Assembly: GCA_950295325.1 (NCBI GenBank)
Contig: OX485803.1
Coordinates: 48,067,554 to 48,127,553 of the forward strand
Direction: 5' to 3'
Source of the DNA: Polytrichum commune
Lineage: Eukaryota > Streptophyta > Polytrichopsida > Polytrichales > Polytrichaceae
Length of the DNA stretch: 60,000 nt
Shown here: in pieces, positions 32,901 to 44,250 of the stretch
Numbering within the stretch: position 1 is the first letter of the stretch
Layout of the letters: the number at the start of each line of letters is the position of its first letter
Position numbers and translations under genes: made by a program
The notes under the pieces: model-generated
Told to the model about the DNA's origin: nothing
What the model saw: only the letters and a program-made list of their open reading frames with translations
Database searches by the model: none

Positions 32901-35167
32901 GCTTTGGAAAATTTGATGTGGTACTTGTTGGGAGTGGGTTGAATGGGGTAGGTGTCTATGTGGGTGTTGGTTATTCTTTTTAGGACTTTATTTAGGTTGT
33001 TTGGGAATTGTTGGTGCAATGTTGGGGTTAGTTGGTTGTGTATGTATATGATGGATATGAGTGATGGTTCCGTATATTGGTAGTATTGCGGCCATTCTGG
33101 CGTAGGTTTGTATTGTATGGTGTGAGGTGGTATAGTAGAGATAACGTGAATGTCTGCTCCTTTGTTGAAGGTTAATTTTTGTGGTGTCCAATCCTGGTGG
33201 TTAATTATTAGGATTGTGTTTGTTTGTGTATCTTCTTTGGCGGCCATTCGGGCCCAATGAATGGCTTGCACGGTTGTATTGTAATCTATTGGGAATGCTA
33301 GGCCTTTGCCGCTCCATTTGGATGATTGTGCATGTCCTAGGGATCCGAATAGTATGTCACGGGTGTGTGGGGAGTGATATTGTGTGAGTTGTGTGGGACA
33401 TGTAAGTGGGGAAGAGTAGTATGAGTGTGTGATTTTGAAGGAGTCTATAAGTAGTTTGGTGATGTCCGGATGTATTGTATGGTGTTGGTTGTTGGGTAGT
33501 ATGTGTTTAGGTTTTTTCTTGGGGAGTATGGTGACGTATCTTTGTATGAGCCATAATATTTCGGTTTCAAAGTTTTGTACTGGTGGTTGTAGGAAATTGG
33601 TTAGATGGGTTAGGTTGTTTTGAGAGAAGCGTGCCCATGGCCATTCTAGTCTTTCCGTAGTAACGGTGGCTAGAAATTGTCCATTTTGGTCGTATATGTG
33701 GGATTCCGAGGCGTTTGTTTGTATGGTGGGTTTGTTGGTAATGATATCCTTGTCCGGGTTACATTCTTGTGTGGATGTTTTGAGGTTGGTGATCCTAAGT
33801 GGGGGGTGTATGTATTTTTTGTCTTTTGTTTGGGTATAGTTAAGGTAGTTGTTATATGTTTGGGTGACTTGTTGTTTATGGGCGGTGTTGTGGTATCTTG
33901 TTATTAATAGGAGGTTGTGTTCTAATAGGATGTTGTCCAGGTATAAGAGGTCCTCCTCTTGGCGCCATTGTTGTGTGGTGCCATGTGTGGTGAGCCATTG
34001 GCATAGGTATTTTCTCTTTAGGGCTTGTACTCTCTATTTGTCTTTTCTATTTGGTTTTTACATTGACTATCTCGTGGATGGCATGTCCTAGTGTGGAGTG
34101 CACGTGGTGAGGTTGGTGGTTAGGGTCATGAGTGTCATTTGTGGGTGTTGTTTGTGGTGGTTGGGGATGGTTCACAAGGGGGTGTTGTTGTGACCGGGAA
34201 TATTATTGTGGCTTGTTGTAGGGCTTCTTTGATGGTTTTGGGTGTGTGTTTGTATATGGTCCGATATTCCTCTTGTGTGAGTATGGCCTTGGTAGTCTTG
34301 TTTTGAATTTGTGCTAATGTTGTGATGCCGTGTGTGTATAGTTTGTCTAGGTATTTTTGGGATTTTATTTTGGCTGCATCATCGAGGGTGGTGTATATTG
34401 GGTTGGATAACCATGCCTGTTCTAGTGAGGTTTTCTTGAGGGGGAATGCTCGAGTGGCCGTGGTAACATGTATTTCGTATTCTTTATTGAGTAGAAAGAG
34501 AGTTCGGGCTGTGGATGACCTTGCACATGCTTGTTGTTTAAGTTTCGGGAGGTGGAGCGAGCCCCCGTATTTAGCTGCTATGTATTTGGTTAGGCCTTGA
34601 TATATATCACCTAGTTGGCATGGGTCGTTAAGGGCTTGTAGCAGTTGTTGGCCTATGCAGTGTATGTAGTCGGGTAGGAGGGAGGAGACATCTATGCCAA
34701 AGTTTTTATGTGTGAGGTGCGTAAGGATGTTGGCAGAGCTTTTGGGTATGTTGCATATTTCTTTGGATAGTTTGTCTAATATTTTTTTCCAATTTTGTAA
34801 TGTCAAGTTTGGAGAATGCTACCGCATAATATGCGTATGCTATACGGGGTTTTATGACTGTATTTAGGATCTTGATTTTTTGTTTGAGACTGGCTGGGGA
34901 TAGGGCTAGTAGCTTACTTTGTTGTTTGGCTTTTTGGAGAGTGATTTCCCTTTGTAGTTTCCATTTGAGAGGTGATATTAGTTGGATGCCTAGATATGTG
35001 TATGGTTCATTTTGTGTGAGAGTGGGGAAGTTTTTGGTTTTATATGTGATATTTTGTGATTGGATGTATACTTTGAATGTGTTAGGTTTGAATTTTGATA
35101 TATTGGGGCATCCTGTTATAATGCATTTCGAAAAGTTGAGGTCCATATGTGACCATTCCGCAAATTT

Positions 35168-36070
35168 TTATAATTTGGTGAATTGGGGTTGAATGTGTTG
35201 TATATTATTGGTTAGTATGGCTAAGTCATCCATGTATGCCGTGGTGGTGCATGTGGATGTGGATGTGTTGAAATAGTATCCTAGGTTGTTTTTTTCTAGC
35301 CATCGGAATAGAGGTTCGAGGAATATGATAAATAGATATGGACTAAGCGTATCCCCTTGTATGGTGCCGCGGCTTATCTTTATTGGGGGTGTTGTTCCAA
35401 AGGTATTATCGACGAAAGATGTGGTGGAGTTTTTGTATATGTTACCAACTATTTCTACGGTGTCTATGGGGAAGCCTAGGTCTTCCATAAGGGCAAGTAG
35501 GCGTGCGTGGTCGATGGATCCGAAGGCGTTACGAAAGTCGATGTATGTAGGGTAGATGTCTTTGGTGGTGAGCCTAGCATCTTCGAGAGCAGTGATGATC
35601 ATTTGGATTTGTCGGGATGTGTTTCGTTGTAGTCGGAAGCCTTCTTGGCTAAAGTGTAATATTCTATGTTGTTCTCCGTTATTTGTGAGGAGAGTTGTTA
35701 TTGCACTAGTAAATAATTTATATATGGTGTTGGCTAGGCCAATTGGTCTGTAATTGGCTAGGTGGATATTGTCGTCTTTTTTGTGTAGTAGAATGGTTTT
35801 GCTGTATTTCCAGTAGTTTGGGATTTCTCTTTGTTTATAGTAGTGTCGGAAAAATAGGAAGAGCATGTAATGACATTGTGGGGGTAGAGTTTTTATTATG
35901 TCGTTTGGTATGTTGTCTGGGCCGGGGGATTTCCCCCGAGTTAGTCGTTTGACGCATTTATCGTATATTTCCCGGGTAAATTGGGTACTAATAGTTGTGT
36001 TATGTGGGACTCTTTTGTCAAGTATGATTCCATTATTTATATGCCATGGGTATTTGCGTATGGTGCACAT
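35168..36070 (-). pseudogene. LINE reverse transcriptase domain
   Basis: Codons for the finger and palm of a LINE reverse transcriptase. Visible family blocks are GKSPGPDNIPNDIIK, HKKDD....NYRPIGLANTIYKLF, SQEGFRLQRNTS, YIDFRNAFGSIDH (first catalytic Asp), RGTIQGDTLSPYLF and AYMDDLAIL (paired catalytic Asp). The frame ends at a TAA where the next codons continue the same protein (KFAEWSHMDLNFSKC), so this is a nonsense mutation of the CAA-to-TAA kind. The domain itself looks intact; the element as a whole is dead. Confidence 0.85.
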
Positions 36071-37032
36071 GCATGTGTTTGGATGGTCTATGGTATCTTC
36101 ACATAGTGGAATTTGCCTATGGAATGATGTTTGTTGGGTATGGTATATTTTATTGGCTATATGTATAGGTTTGGTTAGGATATTGTCATTAGTGCTTTGT
36201 ATGCAATCAAGGGAGTTTGCGGTTGTGGGGTGAAATATGTTCTTGTGTATGGTTTTTTGTTTGATATTTAATAACGCTTTATATTTTGTGATGGCGGTTC
36301 TACAGTTAATTGATGTTTACTTGGTGACAATTTTGTATTATTGGGTTTTAGCATTTTTACCAATGATGGCCAATTTATATATCCATTGTATGTGTTCTGT
36401 GTGATTATTGGGGAGGGACAAGATATTAATGGTGAATATTTGTAGTAGTGATTGTATATTTGGGTTGTGATGATGATGTGTGTATGGATGTTGGCATGCG
36501 GTACGGATTGCTTTCCGGATGGTATAATGGATTTTTAATTGGTGCTTCCATGCTTTTTGTTGTGTTCTAGGGAGGAATCCTCCTTGAGCTTTGGCTCGAG
36601 TGGGGAGTGGTATCGTTGGTTGTATCATGCAAGTTTTTTCAATGCATTGTTAAGCAAATTTATGATATCTTGGAGGTTGTTTTGTGCTTCTTCCCATTGT
36701 ATTGGGGTGAGTTGGTCTTGGTGGAGGGTTTGTGTGAGGTTCATTATTGTTAGGTTTTGTTCGTCTAGGAATGTGGTTTGTAAGTTTTTTAGGTTGGTGG
36801 AGGGAATGGGATATGTTATTCTAGGGTTACCAGGAGGGGTTTGTATTTCTTTGATGATAATACTGTTTGGGGGCAATTGGAGTTGGACCGGGTAGTGGTC
36901 TGAATTTTGGTTGAGACTAGTGATTGTGTGGCTTTGTAGGTGGTTAAGGTTAGGATGGAACATGTGACACCTTGATAATACGACGGTTTTCTCGTTTCCC
37001 AAATGTGTCATGTTTAAAGAGGTAGGACTGTA

Positions 37033-37509
37033 TAGGCTTTTCAATATGCATCCTTGAAAGTAGCCAGGAGAATGTAGTACTAGAGAAATTCCCCAACATT
37101 TGTGATTACTAAACCAAATATCTATAGATTGGATTGCCAAGAGGTGAGGTTTAGGGTCTCTTTTGTACTAGAGCTCAATGACCATACAATTTTCAAGAGA
37201 TACATATTTGGAGTTGTCGAACTTTGATCCAAAATTCAAACCATTGTAAGGTACATCATTCCTTACACCTTCAGTCATTTGAGCAAGGTGAAATATGAAG
37301 GGGGAAATGGTAAGGAACAAAGGAAAATTCATAAGAGAGAAGGAGACAAAAGTAGTGTTGGTGTAGCCCATGTGAAGATGGTCCGTTTGGCCATTTTCTT
37401 AACACCTCCGTAAGAAAAAATGTGAGAGGAAAATGATTTGATGTGTATTGGTGGATAGGTGGACCCTTGCGAAATTGATAAAGTGGCTTTGGGAGCTTTA
37501 CGGTGTTAA
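37033..37509. other. spacer between the nest and a MITE, no gene seen
   Basis: I see no recognisable feature. Minus-strand frames here are short and lack family motifs. Confidence 0.4.
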
Positions 37510-38009
37510 GGGCCACTTCACACACGAGCCAAGTGCCGTGACCATGAGATTGTGAGAGCTTAAAAAGAAAGTGTCCCAAGGTTGTCCCAACCCACCTCCA
37601 AAACCATGTAGTGTGGTCATGGATCCTCAAATGTAGTGTGAAGTCATATGTGACCAGGCCCTCAACCAAATGCTATTTCAATGAATTTCTATTCATGCGG
37701 ATCCTCACACATGATAAAATAGAATAAACCAATGATTGTGAACATTTGGAGTGCCAAGGTCTCCCGGTTTCGTGTTAGGCCTACCTCCAAGAGGTGGTTT
37801 TTGAAAATAGTCCAAGTGACCATGAAACATGATCCCTTTGATGCCATGTAGGAAACCATGTAGACTTTACATCCATCTTGCATTCACATACTCCGTTGGT
37901 CCTTCAAGCGTAGTGGAAAGCGAACTTGGACCGGCTCCGCCTTTTCCACCAATGAGAGTGCTTGAAGTGCAATGGTCACGGGCTCTCAGTCTCGTGTGTG
38001 AAGTGGCCC
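37510..38009. mobile_element. Harbinger-like MITE, copy 2
   Basis: Ends GGGCCACTTCACACACGAG and its complement, flanked by TAA at 37507-37509 and 38010-38012. A 3-bp TAA duplication and about 20-bp ends are typical of PIF/Harbinger (Tourist) MITEs. It is homologous over its length, in inverted orientation, to 12110-12613. No ORF is convincing. Confidence 0.8.
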
Positions 38010-38012
38010 TAA

Positions 38013-39663
38013 GATTGGGGCCTGGTGTTTTCAAGTTTACTTTTATTAAATGCAATGTAGGTCAAGGATTTTAATCACATCAAGGGAGATATTTTCATGA
38101 GGGTTTTGAGATAAGAGTTGGGAATATTCAAGTCTTTAAAATTTTCAAATAGAGCTTATGTGGACGACACCATGAATACCGGCCATGGTAATAAGAGGAG
38201 GGAGAGTGTCCCAACCAAGTTGGTGGAGGTGTGGGATAAGGATGTCATATTTACTGTGCTTGCGTATGATGGCAGTGGGTGAGAATCTAACATTACACTA
38301 GGTGAAGTCGATGAATGGAATTTGAATTTGAGGGGATGGGTGGAATGGGGGCGTGTCATGGGGGTTAATGCCTATAATCCAAAGAATGTCAAGGTGGAAA
38401 GCATGCAAGACATTTGCATTCTGGGAGGTAGCATGTGCATGGGAGTAGCTAGGATGGTAGAGTGTTATCTAGTGGTCAATTACTAGTGTTACCGGCATGT
38501 ATACGTTTGTAGTTCTGTGCGGAGGGGTGCATAAGCAGTGTGGTGGCAATTGCATGAACAACTTTGTTATGTTGATTCATGTGTAAATTAGTGATGTGTT
38601 GGTTGTACAACATGATAGAAGGTGAAGGCAATTGTCGTTTGGTTGAAGACGGCAAGGGGGGAAATCGAGGAGTCAACTAATTTTTGTTTATGGAAAGTTC
38701 CACATGTATCTTTCATAATGGAATTTCGATGTTTGTGTAATTTGGGCATTAGAGAAAGAGGATCAGTTCCATAATGTGTTTGACCATTGTGGTTGAATGT
38801 CATCATTTGTAAGCCAATGGGCAACATAGGAGTATCGAAAGTTAGTGTGTGATATTAGAGTGTTGAGATGTTATTTCTTGATGTATCTTTTGAGGTTTGT
38901 AATTGAGCCATCATAGGGTCAGCATGTTGAGTGGAAGTGGGTATTGAGGCGGGCCAATATGGGATACGATGTCCTGTAAGATGAAAGGGGAAGTTTGGGA
39001 TGACCTCAACAAGGGATCCAATTTTTGCGGGTCATCCATTTCATTGTTGCCATGGATGTTTGTGTGGGCATGTACTTTTTTCCCGGGGAGGGCACTCCAT
39101 TGTCAAGTTGAAAACCATGTGCAACGGAAGTTTGCTACCCCTATATTATATGCCATAGATAATTTTAAAAATTATGATATTTTTTCTATATATACATATC
39201 CATTGATAATATCTTTTGAATATTTTTCTGAAATTTTTAGTCATCTCCATTTTTTCTAGTAATTTTGTTTAGATCAATTCTGCGTCATTCTAGTTAGAAA
39301 CGGTATGTTTTCTAGAAAAAACAAATTATCAAATTTGGTTGTCAATTCTTATTATGTAATAGATACCATGTATATGTACTCATAAATTTTTTTTGATAAA
39401 ATTTTGACCCATTTTGTTGATGTTTTTTAGAAAAAGTAGATTATTTTCCGTCGCACATGGTTTTCAACTTGACAATGGAGTGACCTCCCCGGGACTTTTT
39501 TGATATGCAGTTAGTGGGTTCCGGATGTGCATAATGATGTTGGAGATGAGGAGTTTGTCAAGGCGGTTGTGTTGAGAAGAGGGGTGATGGATGTGATTAA
39601 GTATGAGGTAAATGTTGTTTAAGTTGTCTAAAGAAACAAGAGTAACATGGGGGCTCAAAGCTT
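38013..39663 (-). pseudogene. decayed LINE 3' part (RNase H and C-terminal region)
   Basis: Minus strand. 39500-39658 reads NNIYLILNHIHHPSSQHNRLDKLLI, matching the RNase H of the LINE at 32500-32580 (NSIYLINNHIQHP...DKLLI). 38040-38350 matches that LINE's C-terminal tail and 3' untranslated region (plus-strand CATGAGGGTTTTGAG, TTCAAGTTTACTTTTATT). Many stops and shifts make it old. It is split by a MITE at 39082-39493. Confidence 0.7.
39082..39493. mobile_element. 412-bp MITE with 47-bp inverted ends and 8-bp duplication
   Basis: The left end CCCGGGGAGGGCACTCCATT continues to ...ACCATGTGCAACGGAA and is mirrored at 39447-39493 with three or so differences. The flanks are ACTTTTTT at 39074-39081 and 39494-39501. 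An 8-bp duplication suggests hAT; the long ends would also suit a Mutator-like MITE. The interior is AT-rich and non-coding. Confidence 0.85.
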
Positions 39664-40671
39664 ATACAATCCTACCTCTTTGATATGACATGTTTGAGAA
39701 ACGAGAAAACCGTCGTATTTTTGAGGTGTCACATATTCAATAATATGACAAATTGGTCCTTTTTGGCATAATAAAGAGGCGCTTCATGAAAACACGTGTC
39801 GAGGTCACCTTCAACCCTCAGCCTTAGACGGTGTAACCCGCTGTTGAACCGGTTTACATGAAAGTCACTCCCACCAAAATTAGACCATTCTAGGTTTCCA
39901 TTTCTATGAAGGTGGTTGCTTGTATACTAACAGTTAGATTTGTGACATGTTCCTGTAATGCTCTTTTGAATTCTCAAGGAGTAGATGTCCTAAGTTTTGC
40001 AAGTTTATGTTCCCATAAATCCTAATGTCAAGGTTAAGTGCTTTTGGAATGGAGTATATTCCTATATTCAATACCACTTGCTTCAATATCCTTCATGGTT
40101 TGAATGACTTGCAAAACCTTCTCATTCCATTTCAATTTCAAGAATGTAGTACTAAGGTCTTTTGAAAGTCAAGCATACTCCTTCACTAATGTAATTTCAT
40201 TAGAAAGTACTTGATTAGGTAAATTTACATATTTCAACCATTTATCAAGTATATGTCATTTTCATCAAAGTCTTTAATCACTACTCATCATTATTAATTT
40301 GTATGTTTTAATATCACAAATGTCAATGTCTCTATATTCCCTTCATGATATTCTTATCCATCTACAATCCTTGATGATTTGAGATCTTAATTGAGTAGGG
40401 TGATGTGGATCCTCTTGGCGTTTCCTCCTAGATGTCCGTCGATTATGCTCCTATCGTCATTTGTTACTTAGGCCGGTCCTCGATCCCGCTGGTGCTTGAG
40501 TATTCTTTTGTAGGTGTATTATCCTACCTTTTCATCTTCCTAGTTTCATGAATTTGTTGGAGCTCTATTTTTCTTGTGGAAGTTTCTTCCGTCAATCTTT
40601 TGTTTGAATTTTCCTTATCTTACTATCCTTGATTGGCCTTTCTAGTTATTTGGCTATTCCTCAAGTTTTCC

Positions 40672-40940
40672 TTTTTGAGTCCACATAAATTTTCCGGTAT
40701 CCTTTGTATATTTTCTCTAATTGTTTCTCGTTTCCACATCTTGAGATCCTAAGAGTTTTCCTTTTGGGTCCATATAAATTTTCCGGTATCCTTTGTATAT
40801 TTTCTCTAATTGTTTCTCATTTCCACATCTTGAGAATCCTAAGAGTTTTCCTTTTGGGTCCATATAAATTTTCTGGTATCCTTTGTATATTTTCTCTAAT
40901 TGTTTCTCATCTTGTGAATCCTAAGAGTTTTCCTTTCAAT
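40672..40940. repeat. tandem repeat, three units of about 90 bp
   Basis: TTCCGGTATCCTTTGTATAT occurs at 40692, 40781 and (with one change) 40871, each followed by TTTTCTCTAATTGTTTCTC and AGAGTTTTCCTTT. It lies within the probable solo LTR. The 100-codon frame across it (40704-41006) simply follows the 90-bp period. Confidence 0.85.
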
Positions 40941-41173
40941 TCCCTTTGGAATTCACTTCGTTGGCCTTTCCTAGGCCTTGAATTGTCTTGTCTTTTCCTA
41001 GCTTAGAATCCTAATTTGCTTTGAGGTTCACGAGTCCTTTGGTCTCCAAAGGTTTCTCGTCCGGCCTCCTAAAGCTTTCTAAAGTTAATCCTAAGGTAGC
41101 CTTCTTGACGCTTCACGTTGGTTGATCGGTAGCAAATGAAGTGTAATAGGGCCTACTAGTGCCCTCTTATATA

Positions 41174-41944
41174 AATTCTAACCTTGATAATGTCACACCA
41201 TCCGTTTCACCAAAAAGAGTGATATAAACAAGGTGTGGCATATTTGATAATGTCACATTTTGAAGATTTGTGCATAATGTGATATTATCAAAAAAATAGG
41301 TAGAAAATCAGAATAAAATTACAATGTAAAAAAGAAAATAACAAATACTTGAATGTAAAATCTAATTCAAAATTGTGAATAATAACAAGAGCACATCATA
41401 ATATGTCATTGAGATCAGGTAAAGACCTCTCACTAGAGACAAAGAAGCTTCTAATGTCACATTGTTTTGTTGATGTTAAATGTGCAACACCAATTCTAAT
41501 GAGTTTGTCATGGATTTTTTCCATTCCTAACAAGTCCAGAGTGTTGAAAATCTGAGAACCTTGGCTAGCCATAAAATTCAAAACATCTTTAGCATATTTT
41601 TGTGCATTGCTTAGCTTCACTACTTTAGACTCATCATCACTGTTATCAACAATCAATGGGTCTACTTCCATGGAATCAAGAACCTATTCGCCATCTTGCA
41701 CTAATTGCACAAGCTCCTCAGTAGAATATTCCACCTCAAAATCATCTTCACTTTCCATGTTTATGTACTCCATACTTGGTATTATCACATTTATACTACG
41801 GAATTTGGAAAAAAATAGTGACATTACCAAGGGTGATAGGGATAATAACGAGGGAGTTTTACACTATGAAAATCGGTTTCAAACTTTTAGGTGACAATAT
41901 CAAGGTGTTCTATTAACAAGGGTGACATTATCAAGGTTAGACTG
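41174..41944. mobile_element. pogo-like element with transposase tail, internally deleted
   Basis: The left end (AATTCTAACCTTGATAATGTCAC) and right end (complement of CAGTCTAACCTTGATAATGTCAC) are flanked by TA (41172-41173 and 41945-41946). It is 771 bp. It belongs to a different subfamily from the other pogo-like copies and keeps only the end of a transposase gene (41396-41780), so it is a deletion derivative. Confidence 0.8.
41396..41780 (-). pseudogene. C-terminal tail of a pogo-like transposase
   Basis: The frame runs from MEYINMESEDDFEVEYSTEE (about 41780), is broken by one TAG (about 41683), and continues VLDSMEVDPLIVDNSDDES to the stop at 41396. It ends with STKQCDIRSFF. QCDIRSFF (41441-41464) fits the PCNA-interacting PIP-box consensus Q-x-x-I/L-x-x-F-F. 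Pogo transposase is known to bind PCNA through such a box. The helix-turn-helix and DDE parts are absent. Confidence 0.6.
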
Positions 41945-42639
41945 TATAGTCTTTCAAATCTACCAATTGTCCAATTTCAACAAATATTAGTCTCGGCTAT
42001 AATTAGCATTATATCTAAATATAGCCTGAATTCAAACATCCTAATCTAAATACTAAAGATCTATCATCCTTGAGATGTACTATCTAGGTACATCTCCTTC
42101 GGTTGAAAGTTCATCTGTTCTCCATTCATTCCTCTACTTTCTAACACGTGTCCTAATTCTCAGTGTCCCTTCGATTCTCAGGCCGTTCCCGGTCGTTCCC
42201 GACCCCGGTCTTGAGTCATTCCCGAGCCGCTCCCGCTCTCGGCCCGTCCCCGAGTCGTTCCCGAGCCGCTACCCGCTCTCGGCCCGTTCTCAAGCCATTC
42301 CTGGGGCCCTTGGTCACGTTCCCTGGTTATCTCGGCTGCTCCCTCGTTCTCTCGGCCGCTCACTTTTGTGCCGGCCCTAAGTCCCTTCGCCCGGCATGGT
42401 CACTTTGCCGTCTCCCTATCCTTTCTCCTGCTCTCTTCTCCGGGCTCTCAGGCCCTCAGCTGCCAGTTTCTCCGCTCACCCGATTCTCCATCTGCTTGCG
42501 GCCTCAGTGCCGCTCCCGCTGCAACTGAGAGGGTCCACAACACGCATGAGATCTTTTGCCACGTATAGAAAATAAAAATATTTTTTTAATGTCCTAACAA
42601 ATATGCAAGTTTCTCTCATGAAATCTATGTGGACTTGAA

Positions 42640-44250
42640 GGGGGACTCTTAATACATTTTTTGGTTGTTGTTGAGTTATGATTTTTTTGGCGTCTTGATG
42701 GGCAAGTTTTCTCGTTGGGGTAATATTAACAATCCATTTTTGAATAGCAATGGGGTTGTGTTGTGGAGGGTGGGATCGGAAGTTGGCGGAGGTGAAGTAA
42801 AGTTGGTGTTTGTGACCATAGGGTGGAGGATGGGGGTTGCGGGGGGGGGGGGGGGATGGATCTTATGACTTTGCAAATGGTATGGTAATATTTAGGTGTG
42901 AATTTTAGTTTTTTTGGAGTTTATGTGGTAGAAATCCTCCTTGGGCTTGTGTTTGAAGGGTGAGTCGAGGTGGGGGAGGTAAAGCGCATGTTTGGAGTAT
43001 ATGGGAACTAAGGGATTAGGTGATTAGTTCAATTTTGGTTTGTGTGGTTTCCCAATCATTCAATGTGAGGGGATGATCTTGTTGAAGGGTTTGTGTTAGA
43101 CGTTGGATGTAGTCGTAGTTATGTATGATGAATGTGGTGTGTATATGTTGGAGTTGGATATTATAGAAGGGTATTGGGATACGGGGAGGAGATGTGGGGG
43201 TTAGTGGTATTGTTGTGACCATTGAGCTAGGTGGGAGTGTAAGTAGGATTGGAAAGTGATCAGAATTTAGGTGGAGAGATGTGATGATGTGACATTGAAG
43301 TGTGGTAGCAACACTGGGAATTGTGTATAAACCGTCAATAAGAGTCAAGGAAGTATAGTTGTGACCACCATGTCGAGTGAAGATTTCTTGGTTAGTTATG
43401 GAAGAGAGGGAATGTTGGAGATGAAGGCTTGCCATTTATGACTTGCTAATGTGGGGGTGAAAGTAGTGTCCATTAGAAAATTGATGTCACCATGTAGAAA
43501 GATTTCACAGTTAAAGTTACTGACTAGGAGGGGGTTGAGGTGGGGAATTGGAGTATGACATGTTCAATGGTTTGTTTAATGTTAGGGTTGAAGTGCATGT
43601 CTTTAGGGTGAGTTACCACATACATATGAAACAACATGTATGGATTGAGGGGTTCGTTGTCAGCTATAATTATCTTAAAGTACTGAGAAAGGGTGGTGGG
43701 TGTGGGGATTGTAGTGATGTTACCCATGAAAGAGATGGAGGTATGTACCATTGTTAGTAGGTCTCCCCTAGCTAGGGTATATGGAATGTATGGTCTACGG
43801 TACCATGTATCTAGATCTTTAGTGTTATTATTACTAAATTATTATTGGCGGAATTTAACTTTAATGTAGCACATGGATTTGGTTTTGGGCAGTCTTGATT
43901 CTTGTAGAAATTTGAAGGAGATTGGATGAGGTGTATAGGTGGCCAAGAGTTGTAGGTTTGAGAGGCTGGTGTTGAGGTGTTCAACATTCCATGTAACACA
44001 TAGTGGTGTGGAGGATAAGGGGAGGACAAATTGAGGAGGGGGGTTGTGGGGGGGGGGGGTGGAGGAGGGGCAGTGGTTGAGGTGGGGGTTGTGAATCCCT
44101 TGACATAAATCAATAGATTGGAGGGCAACAACAATTAGACTTGAAGGAAGGAAAGGGAATTTAGATTGGAGACAAGGGAAGGTTAGGAGTTGAGGGTGAG
44201 TGATATTGTGTGGATAATTTATGAAGGCCAAAAGTGGGGTCTAAGGAGTC
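42640..44250 (-). pseudogene. LINE endonuclease domain remnant
   Basis: Minus strand, several frames. The N-terminal block TWNVEHLNTSLSNLQLL...FKFLQES (about 43870-44010) and the middle block PYMLFHMYVVTHPKDM (about 43600-43680) are followed by a GDINFLMD-like block near 43480 and FTRHGGHNYTSLTLIDG...LNSDHFPI (about 43250-43385). These are blocks of apurinic-type LINE endonucleases, and SDH is catalytic. The domain is broken by stops and shifts. It resembles but differs from the LINE at 19385-36957. Confidence 0.7.

Larger units (their letters stand above)
19385..36957 (-). mobile_element. non-LTR retrotransposon (LINE), 5'-truncated and disabled
   Basis: Minus strand. From the 5' end: an endonuclease C-terminus with the SDHYPV motif (about 36850-36890); reverse transcriptase (35168-36070) with IDF..AFGSIDH, a RGTIQGD block and the catalytic YMDD at 35225-35236; thumb (34135-35146); RNase H (32236-32900); and a C-terminal part (19529-20418). 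The body is about 5.7 kb without the inserted Mutator-like element. Defects: a stop after ...QPQFTKL (about 35168), an extra A in a run near 34780, a shift in a poly-G run (about 32860-32871), and RNase H residues changed at 32637-32639 (Glu to Lys) and 32568-32570 (Asp to Asn). The 3' untranslated end reaches about 19385. I cannot assign a clade firmly. Confidence 0.85.
18750..37030. mobile_element. pogo-like MITE, copy 2, split by a LINE
   Basis: The left part (18750-about 19384) starts CAATCCTACCTCTTCAATA and follows copy 1 to ...GTCATATTATTGAA. The right part (about 36958-37030) resumes ATGTGACACCTTGATAATACGACGG and ends with the complement of CAGTCCTACCTCTTTAA, followed by TA. In copy 1 these two sequences are contiguous (9645-9665), so the LINE inserted here. 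This is the outermost layer of a three-level nest. Confidence 0.8.
39797..42539. mobile_element. probable solo LTR of about 2 kb, split by a pogo-like element
   Basis: Starts TGTCGAGGTCACC and ends GAGGGTCCACA (TG...CA), with the 5-bp duplication ACACG at 39792-39796 and 42540-42544, inside pogo-like copy 3. Without the insertion at 41174-41944 it is about 1,970 bp. A TATA-like CTCTTATATAAA (41165) is exactly where the pogo-like element landed. The last 370 bp are very GC-rich. There are no protein domains, primer-binding site or second LTR. Confidence 0.6.
39667..42640. mobile_element. pogo-like MITE, copy 3, inverted and split
   Basis: Starts CAATCCTACCTCTTTGATATGACA after TA and runs antiparallel to copy 1 (AAACCGTCGTATT, CACATATTCAATAATATGACAAATT) to 39796. 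It resumes at 42545 with AGATCTTTTGCCACGTATAG and TGCAAGTTTCTCTCATGAAATC. The far end is missing. The gap is filled by a probable solo LTR. Confidence 0.7.

Noticed and set aside
40704-41006. 100-codon frame with repeated FSNCFSFPHLEILRVFLLG-like blocks
   Set aside because: Its repeats are the 90-bp tandem DNA repeat; no family match.
42163-42528. 121-codon Arg/Ser/Pro-rich frame in a GC-rich island
   Set aside because: Low-complexity Leu/Pro/Ser/Arg content from GC-rich tandem-like sequence within a probable LTR; no domain.
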